Counted from the stretch's first letter, positions 12,301-23,764 are shown. The stretch is 64,000 nucleotides of DNA from Pseudo-nitzschia pungens (GCA_037355855.1 CM074769.1:682001-746000), one strand, 5' to 3'. A program made the numbers and translations. The notes: a model not told the origin generated them from the sequence alone.

Positions 12301-13327
12301 GGGTCGCCAAGCCACAGAGGAGGACTTGCGATGCTGTCGACCCACATTAAAGTAGTCGATTGTAGCAGAGAATAGATATTCGTCGTTGTTGCCACCACCA
12401 GCTTGTGCCGGTGTCCATCATCTCGGCGTTGTTGTTAACGTGAGAATAATCAAATGCTGCAGTCGTGTCGATATCGTTGAATTTGTGGACGCAAAGCGAA
12501 CCCAAGGTAGTCCCCGTAACTGCCATCAATGCGTTGCTCCCATTGTCATAATTCTTCACGATAGATTGGGAAGGCAAATCCATACAGGTTGATCTAACCG
12601 TAGTCCCGTAATTCATCTTGCCATGATTAACGCCAACGATGCGAGTTGTGAAAAAGTTCGTCGAAGGACCGAAACTCTCATCGTTGCGGTTGCCATCTTC
12701 TTGGTTAGACGCTAATTCCACACGTCGCAATTCCATCATAACCGGACCGATTGAGTTCGAGGAACCACCTGATTTTGAGTTAATGCTGCTGTTGCTATTG
12801 CTGTTGCCACCACGTTTCAAACGTCGCGGACTGGTTTCGATTTTGCTTTTCCCAGAAGAAACGCAATTGATGGACGCAACCACGTCGTGTCGACCAGGAC
12901 AAAACATAATTTGTGAAGGATTGGATGTCCCATTAGAGGATCCACTGCCACTGCTGTTGTTGGCGTTGCTGTTGCCAAGGCCGCTGTTTTTGCCATAACT
13001 TTTTGCACCGGATGAGATGCCTAGAGTTGCCATCATTAGGCTTTCGTTCCGCCAGTCACGGCACTTGCGAAGGTAGTAGCCAACGCGTCTCCCAACAAAC
13101 CTGATTCTGGCGCAGTTGTCGTTGTCAGTATACGTTCTCCAACAAGTGACGCCGCGGAACTAGCTCGCCCATACGTCGTTGAGTAGTGTGGTGAGGAAGA
13201 TAGAGATGATTTTGAGGGTGCAGCTGATCGGTAGTTCAGTGGCGGATACGGGGCCAGCAGGAAGACGACCATGGTCGGCATTTGATTGTTCAGGATTGGA
13301 AGCGCGACGGGGAGCAGGATCACTCAT
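9340..13327 (-). CDS. MIOS: MIOS, GATOR2/SEA complex WD40-RING subunit
   Basis: Component of the GATOR2 (SEACAT) complex that relays amino-acid signals to TORC1 at the lysosome or vacuole. Seen: an N-terminal WD40 propeller (KSSSVAWRPSIQTNHVAIGF; FIFDIVEG; AWMMDGQTLAIGGQ; VKLFDIRRMDSV), a central alpha-solenoid (GWAGKFDLSIVMAECEALG), and a C-terminal zinc module (CNYCSAPL; CCAQCRKPLPRCSICLLSMG). The final exon restores the family ending. EWYTWCM-R joins across an intron 9601-9488 (GTGAGT...TAG, 114 bp) to CRHGGHAHHIIGWF and CPVSGCDCEC, stop at 9342-9340. A 90-bp intron (13249-13160, GTATCC...TAG) fits the N-terminus with ATG at 13327; ATG 13036 is the alternative start. One +1 break lies near 12350-12405 in a GGT/TGG and CAA/AAC-rich linker. 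A 100-bp intron 12501-12402 could also bridge it, but it would delete a WD strand (GSLCVHKF). Confidence 0.9.
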
Positions 13328-13439
13328 CGTGTGTAGTCAGAATGCGATTCAAAATTTAGATTTACTCTATTTACGAACGAGGTACTATCCGAAGTGCTTC
13401 CTGATGCTTCTGTACGCGAGTGTGGTATTTTGAATATGA

Positions 13440-13468
13440 GTGTTCAGTGTTCAGTGTTCAGTGTTCAG
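13440..13468. repeat. GTGTTCA microsatellite
   Basis: Four tandem copies of a 7-bp unit GTGTTCA, about 110 bp upstream of the MIOS start. Confidence 0.85.
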
Positions 13469-13755
13469 CATCGCTTTAAACCTGGTGGTTCACCGTGACG
13501 CGAAAGATCTTTGATGGATTGGTGTTTTGTTCTTGATGCAGTTCTTTACATACCGCTCCGTTGTATCGTATCGTTTCATCATACCCTACAGAGTTAAGAA
13601 GGATAAGGTGGTCGATGGAATTTTAGAAAAAATGATAGATCATTCTTTCCAGAAGGTTTCAATTGGTGACTGTGTTGCATCATACCTCTACTTGACATGT
13701 TGAGAGTGAGATGTTAGATGTTATTACAAGAAGATAATAATGAAACTGATCGAAA

Positions 13756-13796
13756 CGAGGAAACGAAACGAAACGAAACGAAACGAAACGAAACGC
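13756..13796. repeat. GAAAC microsatellite
   Basis: Seven to eight tandem copies of the 5-bp unit GAAAC/AAACG. Confidence 0.9.
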
Positions 13797-14017
13797 GGAA
13801 GTTTTGCTTTCGTCAAGCACGAGAAAGATAACTCCCAACTGCTGCAATCAATCATACAGACGACCTCCTTTTAGTAGTAGAGGAGGACAAGAAGTTTGTT
13901 TTGTGTGTCCTGAAGGATTTTTTAAGTGCACAAGAATAGTACTACCATCAAGTGTGAACAACTTATTTGGGTATCAGGTCTTTGTTGTTGTCTCAAGATT
14001 TACATTGGCCTGCCTTC

Positions 14018-14152
14018 TAGCTACTACTAGTAGTAGTACTATTACTAGTAGATGCATTCTTTTACACAACAACACTCGAAGAAGAAGAAAGAATGTACTA
14101 GTAATAGCACTACTAGTAGTACTACTACTAGTACTAGTAGTACTAGTACCCT
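14018..14152. repeat. ACTAGTAGT palindromic simple repeat
   Basis: Two clusters (about 14020-14052 and 14096-14152) of ACTAGT / AGTACT / TAGTAG words. These are short self-complementary units able to form hairpins. Similar clusters lie at 49376-49407, 49697-49735 and 54330-54510, always between genes. Confidence 0.75.
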
Positions 14153-14826
14153 CCTGTCCCTGTCACAATGACCTGACAGAGCAAGTAATAATAAGAATCC
14201 ATGTGACTAAAAAAGGAGTCTCGAGCTGGCAGTCATGGGGTGAAGAGCAAGTTGACGGAAGTCTTTCCGTACCCTTTAAGGTGGGGTTTTCTAATCATGC
14301 CCACCTGTGTTGCTGCCTTCGCGATCAGCAATGCTACTAGTAGCCAATCGAAATGGAAAAGGGGGAGGGAATGAAATGAATAAATCGGATGCGTTTTTTT
14401 GTTTTTGCACAAGTTCACATAATTTTTGAATTTTTTCATGTCACTTTAATCGTTGGAGCCTTAAAAATACCTGCTTGCAGTTTGTGCCCGCTATCCCTGC
14501 TCGATGCTCGAATCGCCCTTGACACATACATACCAGCAACGTATCGAAGTATTACTACTTTCCTTTGTTTATTTCGAAGTGCGCTGATGCATTGCCGCGA
14601 TTCGATTCCGGAGCAACGACCACCACCATTTACAGGGCCAAGGGAGGCGGCTACATTGCGTGGATATAGAATTGGTTGCTGACATAACGCTGCGTTGTCG
14701 ATCATCACCAGTGCTGGATTTTGAATGGTACGATACCAACTGTCCATGCCGCATTTTTTCTCGTTTGATTTTCGGACAAACTAATTCAAAATTCCTCTGC
14801 GACAGCGGGGCGCAGCGTTCATTCAC

Positions 14827-17800
14827 ATGCAAGCGATGGACACATCATCGAGTGATGAGAGCACAAGCGCGAGTTTATCGAACGAATATCCCAGTGGCAA
14901 TGGTTTGAGAGTCGATGTTAGCTATGACGACGACGATGACGACGATGACGACGACGATAAATCCGACCCGGAATTGTCGGAGACTTTGCGGAAAACACCG
15001 GGAGATGATACGAGAAATGAAGAGAAAATACCGTGTTTCACCTTCGTTTGCCCGTCGGGATTTTGAGTCACAGCTTCATTTCGAATATTCCCACTTATCT
15101 AATGTCTTCACTCACAAGACAACGATACAATCGCCACCTTCAGGAAAAGCCCGAAACTGGTCGTCAGCTTGTTGGTTCTCCAGACAAACGTCGCCTTGCA
15201 TTGCTTCCACCATCATATCAGAAAGTTCAATCACGGTCCTCCCATCGACTGGAAGACAATGAGAAGACGACCAAAAAAGAGGCGTTGTGGAGAGAGGAAG
15301 GCTTTCGTTGAAAAAGAAAGCCAATACAACGATGATGACTTTTCTCGACTAATGACGGAAGCCTCTGAACCTCAAAGCAAAAGTCTACAGCACCAATCAC
15401 GAATACAAGGTTTTGATAGTGCAGAGGTAGACGGTAACATTTATCGTGATGAAAGCACTTGTGACGGTGATTCATCCCAGGACGAATTTTTCGAATCATT
15501 TGAGGTGCCCAGAGAGAATGAAGAAGAATTTCGCGAAGAGTTTTTTGATTGTATATCGAACTTCACAATCGGTTGAGTACGTAGAAGAGCCGTCAGGAAA
15601 GGACACATCTTCTCCTATCATCATGAAATACGACAACACAAATGTCGTGGGAAGTCATCCATTGGCTCAATCTCTGGCGCATAATCCATGGGAAGAAGAC
15701 GATAGGAGCGTAGCCCGCTCCATAACGTTAGTTGAGAGAGCCGACGACAACAATCAAGAGCATAATATTCCTAGTTGCTCAGAGTCCTCAATCGCTGCAA
15801 CACGAAAAGGAGGAAGAACTGGTCCGAAGTGAGTCACCTCTCATTGAAAACGTCACGGAGGAGGAATGCGAAAGCAGTGTTAAAGATGACAACTTTGTTG
15901 AAGAAGAAAATCAGTTGCAGAAAAGTATTGCTGCATCTATTGACACACTATCCAGAGAGGATGATTTCAAAGATTCCTTTCAGCATGAGTTTGGTACTCA
16001 GATGCAACAGCAATGCGACGAAGAGGCATTTCGAACTGATTCATCATTCATTGAAAATATGACAGAGGAACAATGCGGAAGCAAGTTGGAAAACGAAGAA
16101 TCTGGAAAACACGAATCTCAGAGAACTATTGCGTCATCTTTTGAAAGTCTGTCGAAAGAAGATGATTTCAAATATTCTGTTGAGCATCAACTGGGGACTC
16201 AAATGGCAAACCATATAAACGAAGAGGCAATTCGAACTGATTCATCACTCACCGAAAATGTCACAACGAAAGAATCCGAAGAATGCGTTGAAAGTGTTGA
16301 TAACGCATCTGTCGAAGGAAATCTATCAGATGCAGTTTCATCTTTCTTAAAGGCAAGAAGTGAGGATGGACTTGAACATTCCGTTGAGGAAGAACTGGAG
16401 CCCGATCTTGGACAGTATATTGATGATGAGCCAGTTAGAAAAGAGGATGGACTTGAACATTCCGTCGAGGATCAACCGGCGACCGATCTCGGACATCATG
16501 TTAATGATGAGATAGTGAGAAAAGAGGATGGACTTGAACATTCCGTTGAGGAAGAACTGGAGACTGATCTGCGACAACATGTTGACGATGAGCCAGTAAG
16601 AGAAGAGGATGGACTTGAACATTCTGTTGAGGATCAACTGGCGACCAATCTTGTTAATGCAGAGCCAATGAGAAAAGAGGATGGACGTGAACACTTCCGT
16701 TGAGGATCAACTGGCGACCGATCTAGGCCAACATGTTGATGAGCCAGTAAGAGAAGAAGATGGACTTGAACATTCCGTTGAGGATCAACTGGCGACCGAT
16801 CTAGGCCAACATGTTGATGAACCAGTAAGAGAAGAAGATGGACTTGAACATTCCGTTGAGGATCAACTGGCGACCTATCATGTTGACAAAGAGCCAGTGA
16901 GAGAAGAGAATGGACTTGAACATTCCGTTGAGGAACATTCCGTTGAGGATCAACTGGCGACCGATCATATTGACGAAGAGCCAGTGAGAGAAGAGGATGG
17001 ATTTGAACATTCCGTTGAGGAACATTCTGTTGAGGATGAACTGGCGACCGATCATATTGACGAAGAGCCAGTGAGAGAAGAGGATGGATTTGAACATTCC
17101 GTTGAGGAACATTCCGTTGAGGATCAACTAGCGACCTATCATGTTGACGAAGAGCCAGTGAGAGAAGAGGATGAACTTGAACATTCCGTTGAGGATCAAC
17201 TGGCGACCAATCATGTTGATGAAGAGCCATATAGCGATAACGCGACCCCTTCCTCCCTCAGGGAAGAAAACAGTTTTCAAGACTTCGTTAGCGTGGATTG
17301 CGACGAACAATATCTCAACTTCTTGCGGGAATTACGGCGTCAAAACGAACTGGAATCGGATCTCTGTTCTGATCAAGATCATATGTTTGGGGAGGAAAAC
17401 TGGGATGTCAATACTTCTTTTTCTGATGATTCAAAGCCACCGCTAACAGAGGGGATTATCGGCAGAAGAAGCATCGGGCGTCAGTAGCGGACTGGGCACG
17501 AATGAGATCGTTGAAAATATCAAAGAAGAAGGCACTGATGAACCAGCTGGTGGAAGAGCTGGTCGTGCAGAGAGCAAGATAGTCGAGAATGAAGACGAAT
17601 CAAATTTAGAATCAGTAGCCGAGGAAGATAAACAAAAAATCGATGATATTCTCGCGGAACATACTCATCAAATCGATGATATACTTGCGGACTTCTTCGA
17701 ATCTGTAGCTGCAGATGATGAACGCGTGCGCCAGTGAAGTTTCTGAATCATACGAAGGGGTTCCCAAGATGAGTTCAATTCGGGAAATAAAATATCAAGC

Positions 17801-20800
17801 AGCAAAAGGTGAAGTTGCGGAGCACGTCCAAGACAGCAACGAAAATCTTGGATCTAGTTCCAATGACGATTCGAATCGAATGAAGCTCAATGATGTTATT
17901 CAGACTACTGTCGAATTAGAAATGTCCCTTCTCTTCAGTTGAAAGGAGGAAAGAAGAACTGCATGAAGATTCCGAGCAGCCCAGTTTTGAAGCTGAGTTG
18001 TCTGTTTCTCCTTCTGGAAGAGGGGAAGAAATGATTCAAAATTCGAAGCAAACCAATATTGAAATTGTTTCCCCCAGTGGTGGAGGCGACGAAGAAGTGA
18101 GCGAGGAATCAAAGCATTTGGATATCAAAGCTAAGACGCCTCTATCTTGCGTTGAAAGAGATGAAAAAGAAATGGGTGAAGAATCCAATGAGCCTGGTTT
18201 TGAAGACGAGGTGCATCTTTCTCCCGTCAGAACAGAGGAAAAAGAAGAAAGCGAGGCATCCTTGCATGTTGATATCAAAGCTATGACGCCTCTATCTTGC
18301 ATTGAAAAAGAAATGGGTGAAGAATCCAATGAGCCTGGTTTCGAAGTTGAGATACATCTTTCTCCGGTCAGAACAGAGGAAGAAGAAGCGAGCACTGATT
18401 CTACGCATGTGGATATCAAAGCTAAGACGCCTCTATCTTGCATTGAAAGAGATGAAAAAGAAATGGGTGAAGAATCCAATGAGCCTGGTTTTGAAGTTGA
18501 GATGCATCTTTCTCCGGTCAGAACAGAGGAAGAAGAAGCGAGCACTGATTCTACGCATGTCGATATCAAAGCTAAGACGCCTCTATCTTGCATTGAAAGA
18601 GATGAAAAAGAAATGGGTGAAGAATCCAATGAGCCTGGTTTTGAAGTTGAGGTGCATCTTTCTCCCGTCAGAATAGGGGAAGAAGAAACGAGCGAAGGAT
18701 CTAAGCATGTGGATATCAAAGCTAAGACGCCTCTATCCTGCGTTGAAAGAGATGAAAAAGAAATGTGTGAAGAATCGGAACAAGTTGATGCTGATGTAAA
18801 ACTTCCTCACATTTCGGTTCAGATCAAAGACCAGACAGAGAGAAAAGATTCAGGTTATGCTGGTACGGAAGCGAATTCTCCTCTTTCACTAATCCAAACA
18901 GTGAAAGAAATTCCACAAGGAAATGTCTCCGTCTTTTCTGTTGACGCGCTGGAAAGGAATACAGATGACGTTTTGAAGCAGACTGATAATGAAACCAAAA
19001 AATCTCTTTCTGAGATTACATTCGGATGAAGGAACAATGGAGGTATTCAATCAATCCCAATTCAGAAATGGAAACACATGTTCAATCCACGCAAACTGCG
19101 GAAATTGAAAACGAAGGATCGAACCAGATAAATACCGGAGTTGAATTACCAATTTCTTCTCTTCAGAGCCGCGAAGAAAGAACACCAAATTCACCCTACG
19201 AAACAAAGAAAGAAAAGATAGGTGGAGAATTCAAGAAAGTGAACGTCGAGATGCAGATGCCCCCTTCTCCTTTTCAAAGTGAGAAAGAAAAAATTCGACG
19301 AAATGTTATTCGACTTCTTACAAACAATGGCATCGATTGACGACAATATGAAACCTACCGAACAGAAAGGCTTTCGAACCGTGTCGTCTAATTTGACTAC
19401 TGCCTATAACTCCTCGCCCGAAAAGACCCCAGTTCCGATCTGTTGTAAGTATAGGAGATCGCGATTCGGATTTCTACGACCGCACCCCTGTCCATTCCCC
19501 ACAAAGGCGAGGTGAAAGTCGATTGCGTTCTTCCTAATCAGACCCCTGTAAGATCTACTCTACAAAGTGATGGTGATCGATCAGGGAATTCCTCACCACA
19601 TGTATCCTTGTCTGAAAAGAATGTATCAGATTTTGGCAAATCAAAGACAAAGAGTGTTTTTGTTTTGCAGTCATTCGAAGTCGCTGAACGAATCTAGGAG
19701 TAGGATCACATCACGAGACTTAAATCAGTCTGTCAGTGATGAGTCGGAGACATATCTTTCGACCGAAACGTAGAACAGTTCACCGGAAGACCACATGATC
19801 CCATTGCCTCTGTCTTGTCTCGAGATTCTTCAGATGACGACATCATTTCAGGAGAAGGAGATAGCGGAGACATCCGATTGGAAGCTACTGGTAATGAAGA
19901 AACTTTGGTCATCAATCTTGACTCACCAAGACCACATGATCCTATTGCAACCGTTTTATCTCAGGATTTATCAGAAGACAATTCTGTCCTGTGTAGAAGG
20001 AGAAAGTCAAGACGGTCGAGTGAGCAAAAATGAACCGTTCGATGTTGATATCAACTCGCCGAGACCACTTGATCCTGGTGCAACCGTTGTATGTCAGAAT
20101 TTGTCAGAAAACAATTCTGTCCGTCTAGAAGGAGAAAGTCAAGACAGGTCGAGAGTGCAAAAATGAACCATTGGGTGTTGATCTTGACTTCCGCAGACCA
20201 AATAGTCCAATTGCAACTGAATTATGTCAAGATTTGTCAGAAAATGATCCTATCAGTCAGGAAGAAGGGCAAGAAGAGAATTCGGAATGCTCATCTGGAC
20301 TCTCCGAGACCACGCAATCCTGTTGCAACCTGTGTTGTCTCAAGATTCGTCAGAAAATGATCTTATTCATCTGGAAGAACAAATTCAAGACTACCAGAGG
20401 GGGCAAGAAGTAAACCTGGATGACCATCTTGACTCCCCGAGACCACACAATCCTGTTGCAACTGTGTTATCTCAAGATTCTTCAGAAAACGATTCCGTCC
20501 ATTTGGAGGAACAAAGTCAAGACAGTAAAATGGAGAATGAAGAAAACCTGGATGGCCATCTCGACTCCCCAAGACCACACAATCCTGTTGCAACTGTGTT
20601 ATCTCAAGATTCGTCAGAAAACGATTCCGTCCGTTTGGAGGAACAAAGTCAAGACAGTAAAAGGGAGAACGAAGAAAACCCCGATGGCCATCTCGACTCC
20701 CCAAGACCACACAATCCTGTTGCAACTGTGTTATCTCAAGATTCGTCAGAAAACGATTCCGTCCGTTTGGAGGAACAAAGTCAAGACAGTAAAAGGGAGA

Positions 20801-22827
20801 ACGAAGAAAACCCCGATGGCCATCTCGACTCCCCAAGACCACACAATCCTGTTGCAACTGTGTTATCTCGAGATTCGTCAGAAAACGATTCCGTCCGTTT
20901 GGAGGAACAAAGTCAAGACAGTAAAAGGGGGAACGAAGAAAACCCCGATGGCCATCTCGACTCCCCAAGACCACACAATCCTGTTGCAACTGTGTTATCT
21001 CGAGATTCGTCAGAAAACGATTCCGTCCGTTTGGAGGAACAAAGTCAAGACAGTAAAAGGGGGAAACGAAGAAAACCTAGGATGTTGATCCTGGCTCGCC
21101 AAGACCCCATGATCCTATTGCAACTGTATTATTCCAAAATCCATCCAGTGACGAGGTTCATCCGAAGCAAGGCAGCAGCATAGATAACTCATTGGATTTA
21201 GATGGAAAGGAACGTACGGTAGTTTCAGACCTTGACTTCTCAAGGCCACACGATCCTATTGCGACCGTGTTGTCTGATGATTCATCCAACCGCGAGGTTG
21301 ATCCCATGCAAGACAACAGTAAAGGATCAGTATTGGACGACGGGGTCCAGGGAGAAAATATTAGTAGGCGACACCAGGTCATCAAGGCGACACGACCCCA
21401 TTGCAAATGCTGTTTCTCAAGATTTATCGAATAATGACATTTTTCGTGTCCGAGATGAAAGTCAATTTACCCCATTGGACAGTCGACAAAACGAAACAGC
21501 GTTGGTTGCTGACCGTGACTTTACAAGTCCAGCTAATGCGAATTCTACGGTGTCATCACAACATATACCAGCAACCGATGTGATGCGTGTGACAGACAAT
21601 AGCCAACAAATCCCGCTGGACCGCGAAACTAGGGACGAAAAACTTTTCAGCATTATCGATTCCAGTGTGCTACAGAAAGCAGTGGGCGACAAGGCATTGA
21701 TTGGAGGGAATTCCGCCGCTGGATTCGAAGGCGACACTAGGTATCCAATCCCTCGATTCGATCAGGATTCGGTATCGGAGATGACTTTCTCTCCCATCTC
21801 GTCACCAAAGGCAAGAGACCCTGATTCCCGACCGGACTTGCGTATGCGCATGTCGTACAGCTGCGACTCGGAGGATTCGGTTCCCGGAACAAAGACACAA
21901 CAATCGATCCAACCCGCTGCCGAATCTATCGCGATGCCTCCCGCGCTGCGCAAGACCAAGCAGAACATGCCGGAACCATCGGCGGCAGTGCCTGTACGCA
22001 GAAGGCGTTCGGAGCCCTCAAAGATTCCGTTTCACAGGACGCAGGCTCGATTGAGCATGGGAAGCCCAAGCCGCGTGCGCCGTGAGCGACGTTCCCGTGT
22101 ACCGAACTCACCCCACAAGGTGGAGTCCAGCCGATCTGTCTATTCACAGCGATCGTCGTCGGCCGGAAGCGTCGTCAGTTGGTATACGTCTCCCGACCGG
22201 TCCCGCAGAAGCATCGCATCGCCACTCCAGCCCATTCCGCGACGATATGAACAAAACGAGAGCCGGGACCCCGCCATTGCGCGGTGGCATTCGGCCGCCA
22301 TCCCCGAGTACTTGTTCCACGACAAAAGACAAAGAGTATCTATCAGCCGATGCGGAACGAAAACGACTGCCAATACGACCAACAGCAACAGCAACCGCAC
22401 TCCACCCCCATCGCCCGCCGTTTCGTTGTTTTCCCGAATGCCCCACGGGGCAAAATCCGCGATCCGGAAACTGAACGGGATCGAACGGAACCTGGAGGAG
22501 CTGCTGTCCGGCGAAACGATCCGGGTTTGCAGGAACAAGTTTGTCTACAATCTCCACCCCAGGGCCGGTCCGTGCGATCGCTGCTGGGCGCTGGCGAGCC
22601 CGGAGGAGCGGGATCGATACAAGGCCCGCGGAAGCTCCCTGCGGATCGCCAAGACGCGGAGCGGATGCGACCGGACCTGCGCTATTTTTCCACCGGACGA
22701 CGACGAATCCCAGCTCCGTCCGGCTCTGCCGCCAAGTGTTTCTTTGCGACACACAAGCAAGAAAACAGCCGGCTGCAAGTCTTCCGAGGAAGGAACCACA
22801 GGGTCGTCCCATCGAGGTATTCATTAG
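14827..22827 (+). CDS. Very long acidic repeat protein, reading frame broken by about 24 +1 steps
   Basis: Not a family I recognise. Start ATG 14827 or 14836 (MDTSSSDE), followed by a poly-Asp tract; stop at 22827. One protein-like frame is always open, but it moves 1>2>0>1 repeatedly. Approximate breaks: 15040, 15100, 15290, 15560, 15785, 16694, 17455, 17720, 17930, 19025, 19060, 19290, 19445, 19525, 19690, 19770 (two steps), 19990, 20146, 20285, 20330, 21066, 21079, 21385. Each is most simply a +1; the steps near 19025-19060 and at 19770 could instead be single -1 shifts. Skipping 24 bases gives a whole number of codons, about 2,660. Regions in order: acidic N-terminus; 201-bp repeats; 78-99-bp EHSVEDQLAT repeats; DDILAD linker; 150-bp repeats; 132-bp DSPRPHNPVATVLSQD repeats; Ser/Arg/Pro-rich basic region (21800-22400); Cys motif. 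Glu/Asp/Ser richness and no membrane segment suggest a soluble, disordered scaffold. Some breaks near 15.0-15.3 kb might be introns. A young pseudogene is possible. Confidence 0.6.
15838..16262 (+). repeat. 201-bp coding repeat (about two copies)
   Basis: Units of 67 codons: IENVTEEEC...REDDFKDSFQHEFGTQM...EEAFRTDSS, then IENMTEEQC...KEDDFKYSVEHQLGTQM...EEAIRTDSS, then the start of a third (TENVTTKES). Diverged at the DNA level, so older than the arrays downstream. Confidence 0.8.
16369..17235 (+). repeat. 78-99-bp coding repeat (EDGLEHSVEDQLAT units, about 10 copies)
   Basis: Consensus GAGGATGGACTTGAACATTC at the start of each unit, encoding EDGLEHSVEDQLATDLGQHVDEPVRE variants. Longer units duplicate EHSVE. 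One unit carries an extra C at about 16694 (AACACTTCC against AACATTCC elsewhere), which shifts the frame. Antisense reading of the array is also open; that is a by-product of the repeat. Confidence 0.9.
18121..18780 (+). repeat. 150-bp coding repeat (DIKAKTPLSC units, 4.4 copies)
   Basis: GATATCAAAGCT starts at 18121, 18271, 18412, 18562 and 18712. The spacing is 150, 141, 150 and 150 bp. The 141-bp unit lacks three codons (Arg-Asp-Glu), so the frame is kept. Each unit encodes DIKAKTPLSCIERDEKEMG then EESNEPGFEVE and HLSPVRTEEEE. Confidence 0.95.
19905..21140 (+). repeat. 132-bp coding repeat (DSPRPHNPVATVLSQD units)
   Basis: Core units start at 20422, 20554, 20686, 20818 and 20950, exactly 132 bp (44 codons) apart and nearly identical. 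Diverged copies flank them (from about 19905 and to about 21300). Copies outside the core carry single extra bases relative to the consensus: T near 19990, A near 20146, C near 20330, A near 21066, A near 21079. Confidence 0.95.
22446..22700 (+). other. C-terminal Cys motif of the repeat protein
   Basis: About 85 residues that look folded at the end of a disordered protein: AIRKLNGIERNLEELLSG, then VCRNKFVYNLHP, PCDRCWALASPEERDRY and SGCDRTCAIF. The spacing C-x(n)-C-x2-C-x(n)-C-x3-C could bind zinc. I do not know a named domain with this pattern. Local base composition is more GC-rich than the repeats upstream. Confidence 0.5.
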
Positions 22828-23137
22828 GAACGTGACGAACGACGAAACAAAATAATCTTGCTGTACATAGTCGAGACGTCCCGAATCCATCCTCGCGGAC
22901 GCGACGAAGACTCGGAGAGTGTGGTTCAATAATCCTCTACAGTGTAATATACTGTAGTTTGCTACAATTAATTGCTACAAATACGTGCAGTGCTGTGTGC
23001 GCTCCTGCCTGCCTGCCTCTCCACGTCCACAAACACTGCTGTTTGTCTAATTTGCAAACCACTCATTCTCCTGTAACAGCGTGCGTGTCCGTTATTATGA
23101 ATTTTTTTGTCGACTGCACATCCCCACGAAAACCCGG
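22828..23137. other. Convergent spacer
   Basis: 310 bp between the stop codons of the repeat protein and the membrane protein on the other strand. No feature seen. Confidence 0.5.
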
Positions 23138-23764
23138 CTACCGCCCCTTGTAGTGACGGTCGTAATCATTGTTCCGTTGTCCACCGCGGTCTTCGTTGTC
23201 CCGATAGTCCATGGTGCAGAGCTGCAAGAGAAAGAGCACCGACACCACCAAGGCTCCGATGAACATGATCGCAGCCCCGGATTCGAGATCCACCTCGGCC
23301 TCCTCGACCCAGTTGAAAACCACATCGATGTCCCTCGACTTATCGAATTTCCCCGAGCTGCTGGCAATCGCCTTGCTGGCTACCGAGTGGATGCGTCCAC
23401 CGCCCGATTTGCTGTACACAAAAGTGACGATCAGTTGTTCGAGGGACTGCGCCTCCACGTAGGGAAGGACGTGGAGGCCCTCCTCGAAGGACATGGAGAA
23501 CCGCTCGGGAAGCCGGGGCAGATGAACCGTGCGGGATACGCCAAACTGTGGCCGATCCGCCATGAACAGGTCGATGGCCAGGGCCGATCGCGTCGACACG
23601 GCGGCATCGACGTAGTCTCCAATCCGGTAGGCTTCCGCTAAGGAGCTGCTACTTCCTCCCGGTCGGAAGCCACACAGAAGAATCGCGATCAAGAGGAAAC
23701 GACAGGCTTTCTGGAAGTGGGAGATTATCCCAGAATTCCTATGGGTCATCCTTGTTGTGGCCAT
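23138..23764 (-). CDS. Single-pass membrane protein, function unknown
   Basis: About 208 residues from ATG 23764, chosen because it puts a signal peptide (ACRFLLIAILLCGF) close to the N-terminus. An in-frame ATG lies upstream at 23812. Seen: cleavable-looking signal, a luminal region of about 145 residues (YRIGDYVDAAVSTRSALAID, MSFEEGLHVLPYVEAQ, DIDVVFNWVEEAEVDLE), one transmembrane helix (AAIMFIGALVVSVLFLLQL) and a short charged tail ending DRHYKGR. This is type I topology in the secretory pathway. Size and layout recall p24-type or other small ER proteins, but no GOLD-domain hallmark is evident, so I name no family. It shares a divergent promoter with LSM7. Confidence 0.65.
   Translation of the reverse strand: MATTRMTHRNSGIISHFQKACRFLLIAILLCGFRPGGSSSSLAEAYRIGDYVDAAVSTRSALAIDLFMADRPQFGVSRTVHLPRLPERFSMSFEEGLHVLPYVEAQSLEQLIVTFVYSKSGGGRIHSVASKAIASSSGKFDKSRDIDVVFNWVEEAEVDLESGAAIMFIGALVVSVLFLLQLCTMDYRDNEDRGGQRNNDYDRHYKGR

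Larger units (their letters stand above)
13328..14826. other. Intergenic between MIOS and the repeat-protein gene
   Basis: Upstream of both divergent genes, so it should hold two promoters. It contains microsatellites (listed separately) and ACTAGTAGT-rich DNA. The frame 13804-14340 is produced by the ACTAGT repeats and has no protein-like composition. No RNA gene recognised. Confidence 0.5.

Noticed and set aside
12402..12501. 100-bp intron as an explanation of the MIOS frame break
   Set aside because: Frame arithmetic works (GTTCGC...ACAAG), but it has a weak donor and would delete GSLCVHKF, which aligns with a WD strand. Kept only as an alternative to the +1 break.
13804..14340. 178-codon + frame upstream of the repeat gene
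   Set aside because: Created by ACTAGT repeats; Ser/Thr/Val-biased translation without motif.
16634..17230. Long antisense frames across the EHSVEDQLAT array (also 16347-16694 and 16801-17127)
   Set aside because: Open only because the repeat unit is a multiple of three with no antisense stop in the consensus. Products are repeats of biased composition with no start context.
18036..18719. 227-codon antisense frame over the 150-bp array
   Set aside because: Mirror of the coding repeats; the sense strand carries the consistent acidic protein.
20363..20989. 208-codon antisense frame over the 132-bp array
   Set aside because: Same cause. The sense frame shows conserved DSPRPHNPVATVLSQD units in diverged copies.
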